A stretch of 64,000 nucleotides of DNA from an uncultured Gammaproteobacteria bacterium. GTDB taxonomy: Bacteria > Pseudomonadota > Gammaproteobacteria > Nitrosococcales > Methylophagaceae. Positions 26,616 through 35,854 of this stretch are shown piece after piece. The position numbers were made by a program, and so were the translations under genes. Every line of letters starts with the position of its first letter. The first letter of the stretch is position 1. The stretch is taken from positions 162,590 through 226,589 of the forward strand of contig CAJQLA010000008.1 of assembly GCA_905479075.1 (NCBI GenBank), written 5' to 3'. The notes below the pieces were generated by a model. It made no database searches, was not told the DNA's origin, and saw only the letters and a program-made list of their open reading frames with translations.

Positions 26616-26985
26616 GTGACTGGATTATTGAGACTTAGAGGTGCAAACTTGTTGTTGATTGCTTTTGTGTTCAAAATTAACAGTTGATAAGGTGTTTTTT
26701 CATAACCAGCAGGAAAGAGCTGTTGATGAATTGGTTTTAGCTTGTACCCGAAAGCAACCCTAATAAACCAGTCCTTATTGGTTAGAAATCTTGGGAGGTT
26801 AATAGTTCCTAAATTGATGCTTTTTTAAGCCTAAAAATTTGATATTTCAATAAGATACTGTATACATGCTTAGCACAATACTCATAGCATTTTATAGTGT
26901 GGATAACGATCTAACGACAGATAAGGATCCTATGTTGACCCTATTGGATGACAAACTGTTTTTAGCTAGAGATCAGGCTTCAAGG
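26616..26985. other. intergenic stretch upstream of the XylM-like gene
   Basis: About 370 AT-rich bases between two minus-strand genes. It must hold the hydroxylase promoter beyond the palindromes and the 3' end of the carbamoyltransferase transcript. No confident -35/-10 pair, terminator or RNA gene was recognised. Confidence 0.5.
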
Positions 26986-28710
26986 TTAATTTTTAGTAAC
27001 AAGGATATCTTCCATTACTAAGTATTCCAGATCTGAGCCAAAAAACATATTTAAAGCATCAGTTGGACTACATACCATAGGTTCACCACGACGATTAAGT
27101 GATGTATTTAATACCACACCATTGCCAGTTAATTTCTCCATTTCTTGCAATAGCTCATAGTAACGGGGGTTTGTTGCTTGGGTGACGATTTGTGCACGCG
27201 CAGTGCCGTCTTCATGGACTACTTCTGGAATACGATCTTTCCAAGCCTCGGCCACATCAAATGTAAATGTCATATAAGGGCTAGGATGATCTGTTTGTAA
27301 AATTTCGGGAGCAACAGTATCAAGCATACTTGGACAGAATGGACGCCAGCGTTCACGATATTTAATTTGAGCATTAATGCGATCAGCAACACCAGAGTGG
27401 TTTGGGCTACCCAAAATACTACGGTTACCTAATGCGCGCGGGCCAAATTCCATACGCCCTTGGAACCATGAAACTGGATTCCCATCATTAAGTATTTCGG
27501 CTGTTTGTTGGCAGACATTGTCCAATTTTTGCCAAGTTACTTCTTGAGGATAGGCTTCACATGCAGCGATACATTCTTCAGTCGTGTACGAGGGGCCTAG
27601 GTAGACATGTTCCATTTTCTCAACAGGCACACCAGCCATTTCTGAGGCATAGCTGGCAGCACCAATAGCTGTTCCTGCATCACTTGCTGCAGGTTGGACA
27701 AATAGCTCTTTGATACCAGGCATTGCAATAATACGTTGGTTAAGTTTGACGTTAAGTGCGACACCACCCGCAAAACAGACTTTGCCTGTTTCTTTAATAA
27801 TGTCACCAAGGTAATAGTCAATCAGGTGTAAAGCTGTTTTTTCTAAGAGATCTTGGATGCTGGCGGCATAATCAATATAGGGGTCATCGATTTCATCACC
27901 ATCACGCATCGGACCTAACCATTCCAATAGTTTTTTACTGAAGTAGTAACCTTTGCCATCTTTCTTATAGCGTCTGACACCTAAGGTGTTAACGAGCTGG
28001 GTATTAACTTTAAATTCACCATCGTGGAAATCAATTAACTGAGAAAAATCGAAGCGGTTTGGATCGCCATAAGGAGCCATACCCATGACTTTAAATTCGC
28101 CATCTAACATTTCAAAGCCTAAGAACTCAGTAAGTGCGCCGTACATGCCACCTAATGAATCTGGATCATAAAACTCTTTAATTTTATGGATTTTGCCGTT
28201 TTCGCCATAGCCAAAAAATGTTGTAGCGTATTCGCCTTTACCATCGATACCAATGATAGCTGTTTTTTCGTTAAAACCGCTCAGATGATAAGCACTACTG
28301 GCATGAGCTAAATGATGTTCAACGGGTACAAACTTAACGCGATCGCTACCAATGCCTAGATCATCAAGCATTTTCATAACACTATCGTGATTACGCTTAT
28401 AACGACGATTACCGTTCAATAGGGCAGTAATACCGCGATCAGGCGCATACCAATAACGTTTTGCATAATGCCATCTTGCCGGAGACTTCAGATCAATTTC
28501 AGCATAGGGAAAAGCAACGACATCAATATCTTGTGGTGTGATTCCGGCTTGTTTAATACAAAACTGGGTGGCGTGATAGGCCATTCTTCCCTTAGCGTGT
28601 TTATCACGAAGAAAGCGTTCTTCTTCTGCAGCAGCGATTAGTTTTCCATCGATATACAATGCTGCTGAGGCATCATGATTTACTGCGCCTGAAAGACCTA
28701 AAACAATCAT
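26986..28710 (-). CDS. carbamoyltransferase, NodU/CmcH family
   Basis: 574-residue O-carbamoyltransferase. The N-terminal Kae1-like domain has LGLSGAVNHDASAAL, the metal-site HHLAH (132-136) and IIGIDGKGEYATTFFGY; the C-terminal domain has WFQGRMEFGPRALGNRS. Such enzymes transfer carbamoyl from carbamoyl phosphate to sugar or antibiotic hydroxyls via a carbamoyl-adenylate. As the last gene of a run with waaF, glycosyltransferase, sulfotransferase and InaA-like kinase, it most likely carbamoylates LPS core or O-chain sugar. It begins 95 bases after the GT4 gene. Confidence 0.9.
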   Translation of the reverse strand: MIVLGLSGAVNHDASAALYIDGKLIAAAEEERFLRDKHAKGRMAYHATQFCIKQAGITPQDIDVVAFPYAEIDLKSPARWHYAKRYWYAPDRGITALLNGNRRYKRNHDSVMKMLDDLGIGSDRVKFVPVEHHLAHASSAYHLSGFNEKTAIIGIDGKGEYATTFFGYGENGKIHKIKEFYDPDSLGGMYGALTEFLGFEMLDGEFKVMGMAPYGDPNRFDFSQLIDFHDGEFKVNTQLVNTLGVRRYKKDGKGYYFSKKLLEWLGPMRDGDEIDDPYIDYAASIQDLLEKTALHLIDYYLGDIIKETGKVCFAGGVALNVKLNQRIIAMPGIKELFVQPAASDAGTAIGAASYASEMAGVPVEKMEHVYLGPSYTTEECIAACEAYPQEVTWQKLDNVCQQTAEILNDGNPVSWFQGRMEFGPRALGNRSILGSPNHSGVADRINAQIKYRERWRPFCPSMLDTVAPEILQTDHPSPYMTFTFDVAEAWKDRIPEVVHEDGTARAQIVTQATNPRYYELLQEMEKLTGNGVVLNTSLNRRGEPMVCSPTDALNMFFGSDLEYLVMEDILVTKN

Positions 28711-28805
28711 ATTGGTATTTATCTTATATGGGTTATTGAAGCTGAGATTATAGCAAGAACAATACTGTTTTGGCGTTTCACGAGTAAATCGAGTTAGTCG
28801 CTAGC

Positions 28806-29942
28806 TTAATCACTCTTGTTTTGGATGATGTCTTGGACAAAATCTAATTTCCAGAAGGCTTCTCGTGCCGCTTTATCAGTGAAAAAGTTATTTAGACGCT
28901 TAGCATTTTTATTGCAGCTATTTTCTTTTTCTTGTGTGTCTAGATGGTAGACCTTGAGCATGAGTTCTGCCATACGTTGACTATCGCCTACATTAACCAG
29001 GTAGTCTTTGTCAGCTAAGATCTCTTTGGCTCCTCCAGCATTAGTTGCGATGATAGGAATATCGGCTAGAATAGCCTCCAGCAATACCATACCGAAAGGC
29101 TCATAATCAGAAGATAGGACAAAACAATCGAAGGCTTTAAAGTACTTCACAGCTTCAGGGACAATACCTAGCAAAAAAACACGATTATCTAAATCAAGAG
29201 ATTGGATTTGTTGTTTTAGTTCTGACTCAAGCTTTCCTTTGCCAATTATAACTAGAATAGAATTAGGAATATCATCGGAAATTAATGAAAAACTGTCGAT
29301 TAACGTTTTTTGATCTTTATCTGGATGTAAACGGCCAACATTAGCAAAAACAAATCGGTCGGAGGTTAAATCTAAGGCTTTCCGTGCTTCGGCGGTGTTG
29401 AATTGGGAGTGGCTAATTTCGTCACTATTTATTCTGTTGTATAAGGTCTGTATATGCTGCTGAGGGAATGAAGGTAATTGTTGTTTTATATTGTCACGAA
29501 TGGCATTAGAGACGCCCAGTAAGTATAAATTTTTGTGATTTAAAGTAGTAAACCAGCGTCGAGTTCTGTTTTGATAAACATTAAACGCATGATTGATGCC
29601 AATAACCGGCAGCCCCTTTATAAACTGTAGGATATAAATCGCCTTGTAGCGGTGCGCGATAGCAAGTTTGAAATTGTATTGTTGATGTAATTGTTTTATC
29701 TGTTTTATCTGTTTTAGCTTTAAGCCACGTATATCTTTTGAGTCATATTCAAGAAAAATAACCTTATCTGAAGCTGAGTTATCAATGACATGCTGATCCT
29801 TTTGGCCCGTTAAATAGGCAGTGATGACTTTATATTCTGTCGCATCGAACAAACTGGCATATTGTCTGGCAACATCGAGGAAAGGCATTTGATAACCATG
29901 ACATAGTTGTAATACGTATTTTTGATCAGTAGTTTGGGTCAT
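28806..29942 (-). CDS. glycosyltransferase, family 4
   Basis: 378-residue GT-B enzyme. The C-terminal donor domain shows FVFANVGRLHPDKDQKTLI, VFLLGIVPEAVKYFKAFDCF and SSDYEPFGMVLLEAILADIP with the EX7E motif. No signal peptide or membrane segment. Donor and acceptor unknown; the operon position between the sulfotransferase and carbamoyltransferase genes points to core or surface polysaccharide. Confidence 0.9.
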   Translation of the reverse strand: MTQTTDQKYVLQLCHGYQMPFLDVARQYASLFDATEYKVITAYLTGQKDQHVIDNSASDKVIFLEYDSKDIRGLKLKQIKQIKQLHQQYNFKLAIAHRYKAIYILQFIKGLPVIGINHAFNVYQNRTRRWFTTLNHKNLYLLGVSNAIRDNIKQQLPSFPQQHIQTLYNRINSDEISHSQFNTAEARKALDLTSDRFVFANVGRLHPDKDQKTLIDSFSLISDDIPNSILVIIGKGKLESELKQQIQSLDLDNRVFLLGIVPEAVKYFKAFDCFVLSSDYEPFGMVLLEAILADIPIIATNAGGAKEILADKDYLVNVGDSQRMAELMLKVYHLDTQEKENSCNKNAKRLNNFFTDKAAREAFWKLDFVQDIIQNKSD

Positions 29943-30045
29943 AGAGTAGGTTTTATCAGGTAATATTGAAACTTAGTACATAAGCACTAGCTAAGAGGAT
30001 AATTAATACCTCGTTGGATAAGTAAGATGCCCGATTGGTTATTTC

Positions 30046-30759
30046 TTATTCGAAATCGTAGTTAAACTCTACAATATCTCTTTCATAAAGAAGTGCAATT
30101 TTATCAATCGTTTTTGTGGAAAATTGTACTTTATAATCATTTTTTGTTGATGCATTTTTGTGTGGTAAAGTTTTCCCTGTTCCAATACGTTTCCGTATCA
30201 CTTCGTAATCTTGCTGAAGGTTCTCGTATCGACCGATAAAATCGGCAGCAATATGGCCGTGTTGATTTTCAAAAAAGCGATACATTGGAGCAAGATGAAT
30301 CATGCTAGTGATAGAGTCTTCATTTAGCCATTTAGCAACAAAGTCGTTGAAATCTGAATAATGGTTAATGAGTTGACTCATACTTTGATCTTTATTAGAA
30401 ATCCCGCCTTGTTTTAAAAACTGATAAGCAGAAAACAATCTATCCCAAGGGTTTCGAACAAATCCAAATTTAAAATATTGGTTGAATTTATCCTGTTCAG
30501 TAGCTTCATAATATTTAAGGGGTAGGTGCCAACTATGACTATCTGCAAAACCTAGGGCATCAACAAGACTGATACCCGCAACTTTTGGGGTATGGATAAA
30601 GATACATTGATATTGATCAAAGTGAGAAGGGAAACTGTGCTTTTGAGTAAGCGTCTTATCAATGATTTGTCTATTTGGCTCATTGACCAAAGACAGTAGT
30701 AGCATGCGTTCAGGTTTTGGAATTGATTTCCAAAAGAGTCTACTTATCAAGGACATCAT
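30046..30759 (-). CDS. sulfotransferase family protein
   Basis: 237 residues resembling the Sulfotransfer_2 group. The PAPS 5'-phosphosulfate loop is IFIHTPKVAGISL (56-65 core) with Ile where Thr is common, and the 3'-phosphate site is FGFVRNPWDRLFSAYQF (near 98-114). A polysaccharide or lipid-linked sugar is the likely acceptor, given the neighbours. PAPS synthesis genes are not in the window. 103- and 114-base gaps flank it; expression may still be shared with the run. Confidence 0.8.
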   Translation of the reverse strand: MMSLISRLFWKSIPKPERMLLLSLVNEPNRQIIDKTLTQKHSFPSHFDQYQCIFIHTPKVAGISLVDALGFADSHSWHLPLKYYEATEQDKFNQYFKFGFVRNPWDRLFSAYQFLKQGGISNKDQSMSQLINHYSDFNDFVAKWLNEDSITSMIHLAPMYRFFENQHGHIAADFIGRYENLQQDYEVIRKRIGTGKTLPHKNASTKNDYKVQFSTKTIDKIALLYERDIVEFNYDFE

Positions 30760-30873
30760 AATTCTCTCTGTAAACTGTGCTAATAAATGCTTTAATCATA
30801 TCAGTAGATATAGTGAATAAGTTATCAACAAAATATTAAGCCTGTGTTTATTAATAATGACAATAAATAAGGA

Positions 30874-31632
30874 CTAGTTATGATTTTTAGCATTAATTTT
30901 TCTCTGTATAAGTTTTATTAACCGTTTTGAGGTTTTAGATAGCTTTTCCTCATCAAAATATACTTTTAAGAAATATAGCTGCTCCCGAAATGATGCTTTA
31001 GGGCTATGTCTAGATAAAGTTGCTAAATCACGAACTGTTGCCGCCTGTCGCGTTAGCGTTAGTTTTGTTTTTTCCAAGTCAATAATCTTAACCGACCAAG
31101 TGTCGGCTTGTTGTTTTACAAAAATATGTTTTGGATAAAAACAATTATGTTGTAGATGATGTAGATGCATTTTATAAGCGACTTTTGCAACGGCTGTTAA
31201 AAGATGTCGACGCTGCTGTTGGGTTAAGTCCCGCACAGCTGTATCCATAGGCTGATAACCCGTTAGCTCTTCAGTCACAAATATTGCTTGTTGACCATTT
31301 CCCTGTTGGCGACTACCGAAAAAAGCAAGATTTAGTGTCGGTATGCCATACTGCTGAAAACGTTGCAGGTTTTGAAATTCTTTTTTAAATGTGGGTATGC
31401 CTTTTATGGGATGGCTCCACGTTCGAGTAGTGTGGTTTTCCTGGCGTTTCACAAACAATGTTCGTTGTTGTTTATTATTTTGTATTGAAACGGTTGTGAC
31501 ACCACTCCAGCCACCCCTTCTAAAATTGGGCTCTTCAAACCAGGGCGTTGTTAGAGACCAAAAGTCATCGAAACTAGTCAGCTTATTGCTTTCTAGAATA
31601 CTCTGCCAATGAGGTCCAAAAAACTCATTCAT
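30874..31632 (-). CDS. InaA/LPS-kinase-like protein
   Basis: 252-residue single-domain kinase-fold protein of the WaaP/InaA group: LFVKRQENH supplies the ATP-site Lys, VTEELTGYQPM is the hinge, and the catalytic region reads LQHNCFYPKHIFV where HxD is replaced by a Cys-Phe-containing sequence; the metal Asp is in IIDLEK. Similar HN-FYxxH forms are usual for InaA relatives. Starts 3 nt after the membrane glycosyltransferase gene stop. Probably phosphorylates a core sugar. Confidence 0.82.
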   Translation of the reverse strand: MNEFFGPHWQSILESNKLTSFDDFWSLTTPWFEEPNFRRGGWSGVTTVSIQNNKQQRTLFVKRQENHTTRTWSHPIKGIPTFKKEFQNLQRFQQYGIPTLNLAFFGSRQQGNGQQAIFVTEELTGYQPMDTAVRDLTQQQRRHLLTAVAKVAYKMHLHHLQHNCFYPKHIFVKQQADTWSVKIIDLEKTKLTLTRQAATVRDLATLSRHSPKASFREQLYFLKVYFDEEKLSKTSKRLIKLIQRKINAKNHN

Positions 31633-31635
31633 TTA

Positions 31636-33201
31636 TTATTTTCTTACCTTGATAATTTTATAAACAGCTGCTTTATTTTCACGATTATCTTTACTTTCAA
31701 ATAAAAGTTCAAGGTTAGTAGTGGCAAGAAATGTTCTGAGTCGTTTGTGTTCATGTTTTATAACGACAACTAAATAGTCAAAAGCTTGATAGCCCTGTTT
31801 TATATAAGGCTTACATTCCTGTTGCTGCTTAACGGTAACACCACGATAATCAATTTCTTTTGGTTTTTGGTAGATAGGGCCAACGCATAATGTCGCTCTG
31901 GGAGAAAGAGTATGAAAATAATAATTAAGAAACTGATCGTCTGTCAGTATGAAACTATTGACAGGCAAATTATTACTAGCCCAGTGCGCGGCATCTTTTA
32001 TATAGGTTTTACTAGTTGACTGATTATAACTATCGATAAGACTAGCTGTAATTAATAAGGCTATAAATGCGGACAAGAATTTATTTTTTTGCAACCAGAT
32101 GCGTTCCATCATTTGAGTGATAATAGGCAAAAAGACTAAAAACAGGCCAATTAGAGTTATAACTGCATAGCGACTACTAATAAAATAACGTTTAAATAAA
32201 AATGTCGTTAGGATGAGAATATTAATAGTAATAAAGTAGATTAAGAGTGGCTGGATGGAGTTGATGAACAGCCTTTTTTCGCGCCAAATACCGATTATTG
32301 ATAAAGCAATATAAGAAAACGAAAATGCCTTGACGACCTTAAATAGCAACATGAATAACAAGCCAGCTATTAAAACCATTGAACTGTATTCATCAGAATA
32401 CTGGTTAAGAACCTGAGAGGCCAAAATATCACTTTTTTTATCAAGCCGGTTTAAGACTCGTTCAAAGTTGATATAGGAGGATACAGAAGTTAACTTACCA
32501 AAGGCTGTTTCGAGCCCCGATTTACCAATAAAGATGGTAGTGACGGTGATAAACCCTAATATGAAAAGGTAAAACAGGTGAAGAGTATGTTTGAAAGCAA
32601 TAATCGGCCTGTAGATAAAGAAGGTGTATAAAGGTAGTGCAAGTAAAATGACTATGCCTTCAATCCGAAATAAAATAGCTGTCAGAATAGCGACTTGCCA
32701 TCCTGATGATGAGCTCAACCGAGGTCGTTCTATGAATTTAATAAACTGGTAAAGTGCAAGACTACAGAATGCCCAGTAACCAATATCTCGGATAATAAAA
32801 TCACGGTACTCATTAATTGGGTAAAAGCTTAGAATGAGAATAGCGGCCAAAATCAACTGCGTGTGATTATTCACTAGCCTACTGCTGATCAGCAATAGAG
32901 CGTCGGTGAGTAAAACGAATAAGCCGCTGTTAATAATGGCTGCACTCAGTTCGAGGGGGAGTGAACTGATCGTATGAAAGCCTGCGATTAAAATCGAGAA
33001 AAAAGGCCAATCATAAATTTGTTGTGTGGCGCTTAGCCCACCATCAAGAAAAGCCTGGGCCATATGTAAGTACATGATGCCATCGCTATTAATCAGGTCA
33101 TCACTGTAAAAAGCAAATATGGACAGTATCAAACTAGTGAACGCAGTGTAGATGCGAATAATAGGCAGGTTACTCAATAGGTTTTCAGGCTGATGGTCCA
33201 T
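31636..33201 (-). CDS. membrane glycosyltransferase, GT39/ArnT-like
   Basis: 521-residue multi-spanning protein (about 10-12 hydrophobic segments) with a C-terminal periplasmic domain after ~400. The first loop has acidic DDLINSDGIMYLHMA, the position used by PMT/ArnT GT-C enzymes for catalysis with polyprenyl-linked sugars. It would glycosylate LPS or another envelope molecule on the periplasmic face. Lies 13 nt after waaF, so cotranscribed with it. Confidence 0.75.
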   Translation of the reverse strand: MDHQPENLLSNLPIIRIYTAFTSLILSIFAFYSDDLINSDGIMYLHMAQAFLDGGLSATQQIYDWPFFSILIAGFHTISSLPLELSAAIINSGLFVLLTDALLLISSRLVNNHTQLILAAILILSFYPINEYRDFIIRDIGYWAFCSLALYQFIKFIERPRLSSSSGWQVAILTAILFRIEGIVILLALPLYTFFIYRPIIAFKHTLHLFYLFILGFITVTTIFIGKSGLETAFGKLTSVSSYINFERVLNRLDKKSDILASQVLNQYSDEYSSMVLIAGLLFMLLFKVVKAFSFSYIALSIIGIWREKRLFINSIQPLLIYFITINILILTTFLFKRYFISSRYAVITLIGLFLVFLPIITQMMERIWLQKNKFLSAFIALLITASLIDSYNQSTSKTYIKDAAHWASNNLPVNSFILTDDQFLNYYFHTLSPRATLCVGPIYQKPKEIDYRGVTVKQQQECKPYIKQGYQAFDYLVVVIKHEHKRLRTFLATTNLELLFESKDNRENKAAVYKIIKVRK

Positions 33202-33214
33202 AATCAGGTTATCT

Positions 33215-34240
33215 TTAGTCCTTATCCTTAATTAACTGCATAATCTGTTCACTTTCTATAGTCTTCATACATTTATGATGCTTCTCGGGGCATTCTCGCT
33301 GAAAACAAGGGCCACAGTCGACCTCTTTTTGAATGATTTGGGCATTGGCGGATAGTGGCGGTGTAAATTTGGGTGATGTCGGGCCATATATCGCGATGAG
33401 TGGTTTTTGTAATGCAGCAGCAATATGCATTAAACCTGAATCATTAGAAACAACGTAATCTGCAGTAGCGAGAAGATCAATGGCATCCTGTAGTTGTGTT
33501 TTCCCACAGAGATTGCTAACCCCCAGTTTTTGTTCTGCTGTAATGTGATTAACTATTTCTTCACCGGTTTCTTCATCGGCAGGAGAGCCAAGGATGAGTA
33601 CTTGCCAGTTTTTTTCTAAAAAAGATTGTGCCAATTCTGCATAGTGGCTACTTGGCCATTGTTTAGCTGCGCCAAATTCTGCACCAGGACATAAAATTAA
33701 GCGTTTTTGTCCTTCATTTAATGTCGGGAGTTGAGAGAAAGCAGTTGGCTTTGCGACCATGAATGGTGCTGTATATTTGGGTATTTTATTAGCATCTTGT
33801 GCTGGATATGCCAGTGATACAAAACGCTGGACCATCAGAGGTAATGCCTGTTTATCCAGTCTACGAAAGTCATTCAATAAGCCATAGCGCATTTCTCCGA
33901 GCCAGCCTGTTCTAATGGGGATTTTGGCAAACCAAGGGATTAAAGCAGATTTCCATGAGTTAGCGAGAACGATAGATTGGTCGTATTGCTCTTCTCGTAA
34001 TTGTATTCCCAGCTCTTTTCTCATTGACCATGCAAAATGTCCGTGGCTTATCGGCATGGTGATAGATTGATTTACCTCGGGCATTCGGTCAAGAAGTGGC
34101 TTAGTCCAGGCGAGCGCTAAAACATCAATAATAACAGAGGGGTTTTGTTCTTTTAACGCAATAAATAATGATTGTGCCATCACCATGTCGCCTACCCAGG
34201 ATGGCCCGATAATCAAAATTTTGTTAACGGCATGTTGCAT
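33215..34240 (-). CDS. waaF: lipopolysaccharide heptosyltransferase II
   Basis: GT9 enzyme of 341 aa adding the second heptose to the inner core. Marks: ILIIGPSWVGDMVMAQSLF at the N-terminus, CPGAEFGAAKQWPSSHYA, and VVSNDSGLMHIAAALQKPLIA in the ADP-heptose site, then CGPCFQRECPEKHHKC. It starts 5 nt after the ZIP transporter gene and leads the decoration run down to the carbamoyltransferase. Confidence 0.95.
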   Translation of the reverse strand: MQHAVNKILIIGPSWVGDMVMAQSLFIALKEQNPSVIIDVLALAWTKPLLDRMPEVNQSITMPISHGHFAWSMRKELGIQLREEQYDQSIVLANSWKSALIPWFAKIPIRTGWLGEMRYGLLNDFRRLDKQALPLMVQRFVSLAYPAQDANKIPKYTAPFMVAKPTAFSQLPTLNEGQKRLILCPGAEFGAAKQWPSSHYAELAQSFLEKNWQVLILGSPADEETGEEIVNHITAEQKLGVSNLCGKTQLQDAIDLLATADYVVSNDSGLMHIAAALQKPLIAIYGPTSPKFTPPLSANAQIIQKEVDCGPCFQRECPEKHHKCMKTIESEQIMQLIKDKD

Positions 34241-34245
34241 ATATT

Positions 34246-35043
34246 TTAGTGCAATGAGCTATGAGCAATAAAAATGAATAGAGTGCCGGCAGCAATCAAA
34301 CTGATTTGTTGCAAAGTCTCTGAAGGCTTCACCTTATCATGCAAGCCAGGAATTAAATCTGCAACGGCAATATAGATAAAACTGGATGCTGCGATAACTA
34401 GAATATAGGGCAGCAGGTGTTGCATATCACTCAGGGCAAAATAGGCCAGTAGTGCACCTACAACGGTGCCAAGGCTAGCTAATATATTGTAATAAAGTGC
34501 TTTTTTTCGATTAAAGCCACTATGCAATAAGATGACAAAATCGCCTAATTCTTGTGGGATTTCATGCGCTGCAATCGCTAAAGCGGTAACGATACCAAGG
34601 TGAATATCAGTCATAAATGCGGCTGTGATTAAAATACCATCGACAAAATTATGGATGGTGTCTCCGACTAAAATTAAAGTCCCAGCTGCTTTATTACGAT
34701 TGTCTTTCTGCTTATTTTGGTGTTCTTCTGGGGCGTGGACATCACAATGATCGTGATGGCAATGGCGCCATAGCACTAATTTTTCTAGTAAAAAGAAGCT
34801 CAACAAACCTAATAACAATGTCAATCCAATATCATGCGGGTCAACAGCATATTCATGTTCTAGCGCATGTGGAATTAAGCCAAGAAATGAAGCCCCCAAC
34901 AAAGCGCCGATGGCGAAGCTTACTAGATGAGGTACTGTCACATTACGCGTGTTTTCAGATAAAAGCAGAAAACTGGATGCCAGCACAACGCTGACAATAC
35001 CGCCTAGTAGGCTAAAAACAATGATCCAGATTAATAATTCCAT
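34246..35043 (-). CDS. ZIP family metal transporter
   Basis: 265-residue inner-membrane protein with about eight segments. The metal-path motifs are HNFVDGILITAAF (segment 4) and AAHEIPQELGDF (segment 5), as in ZIP zinc/iron importers. A cytoplasmic His-rich loop (WRHCHHDHCDVHAPEEHQ) between segments 3 and 4 is typical for metal sensing. Sits 63 bases after pgeF and 5 before waaF. Confidence 0.9.
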   Translation of the reverse strand: MELLIWIIVFSLLGGIVSVVLASSFLLLSENTRNVTVPHLVSFAIGALLGASFLGLIPHALEHEYAVDPHDIGLTLLLGLLSFFLLEKLVLWRHCHHDHCDVHAPEEHQNKQKDNRNKAAGTLILVGDTIHNFVDGILITAAFMTDIHLGIVTALAIAAHEIPQELGDFVILLHSGFNRKKALYYNILASLGTVVGALLAYFALSDMQHLLPYILVIAASSFIYIAVADLIPGLHDKVKPSETLQQISLIAAGTLFIFIAHSSLH

Positions 35044-35106
35044 AAGGTACTTGCAAACAAGTTAATCAGCAGATCATACCTTAATTTGTTGCTGACTTGG
35101 CGTGTG

Positions 35107-35847
35107 TTATTCGTTTGTAATCCAGATGAGAGTAGCCATTCTGCCCGTAACATTATTTTTACGATAGGAAAAAAACTGGTCTGACATTGATTTCGTGCAA
35201 TGTTCTCCGCCTGATATTGTTGTGATACCGAGGTGATTTAGTTGTTGTCTTGCCAGCTGAAAAATATTGGTGAAATAATGATCAGCATCCCTTTTAATAA
35301 AGGCTTCATCACGATCAAAGTAAGGTGCGGAAAATGCATCATAAACATCATGTCCAACCTCAAATTGTTCTGGCCCGATTGCCGGCCCTAACCATGCAAT
35401 GATATTTGAAGGGTCATCAGGGAAGCGTAACAGTGTTTCCTCGATGATGCCAGAAGCTAAACCACGCCAGCCAGCATGAATAGCCGCTACTGAGGTACCC
35501 TGTTTATTACATAATAAAATGGGTAGACAGTCTGCAGTCATAATACTGCAGACATGGTTAGGTACAGTACTAACCATGGCATCAGCTTGAACGCCTTCAT
35601 GCCACCCCGGACTAGTAATTACTTTATTACTATGAACTTGATCAAGCCATCTCGCTTGTTCAGGTAATTGGGCTATTTGCACTAAATAATCACGGTTTTT
35701 TTTGACAACAACAGGATTGTCTTCAACATGAGTCGCTAAATTGAAAGAGTCGTAAGGAGGAAGGCTAAATCCACCTATACGCGTAGTCGAAACTGCTTTT
35801 ACGCAATCAGGTGTAGGCCAATCTGGATAAATTAGTGATTCAGTCAC
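35107..35847 (-). CDS. pgeF: peptidoglycan editing factor / multicopper polyphenol oxidase family
   Basis: YfiH/PgeF protein, which clears wrongly incorporated amino acids from peptidoglycan precursors. Marks: STTRIGGFSLPPYDSFNLATHV, WLDQVHSNKV, MTADCLPILL, AIHAGWRGLASGI (metal His/Cys residues) and WLGPAIGPEQFEVG. The frame extends to 35961 inside the preceding gene, but that N-terminus is unlike the family; GTG at 35847, 8 nt after the neighbouring stop, gives 246 residues, near the usual length. The ribosome site is weak, so the start is probable only. Confidence 0.88.
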   Translation of the reverse strand: MTESLIYPDWPTPDCVKAVSTTRIGGFSLPPYDSFNLATHVEDNPVVVKKNRDYLVQIAQLPEQARWLDQVHSNKVITSPGWHEGVQADAMVSTVPNHVCSIMTADCLPILLCNKQGTSVAAIHAGWRGLASGIIEETLLRFPDDPSNIIAWLGPAIGPEQFEVGHDVYDAFSAPYFDRDEAFIKRDADHYFTNIFQLARQQLNHLGITTISGGEHCTKSMSDQFFSYRKNNVTGRMATLIWITNE

Positions 35848-35854
35848 AGTGTCA

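Noticed and set aside
26932..27021. 29-codon frame with AAGGAT upstream (MLTLLDDKLF...)
   Set aside because: It overlaps the 3' end of the carbamoyltransferase on the other strand, is very short and has no recognisable family; listed only as a possibility.
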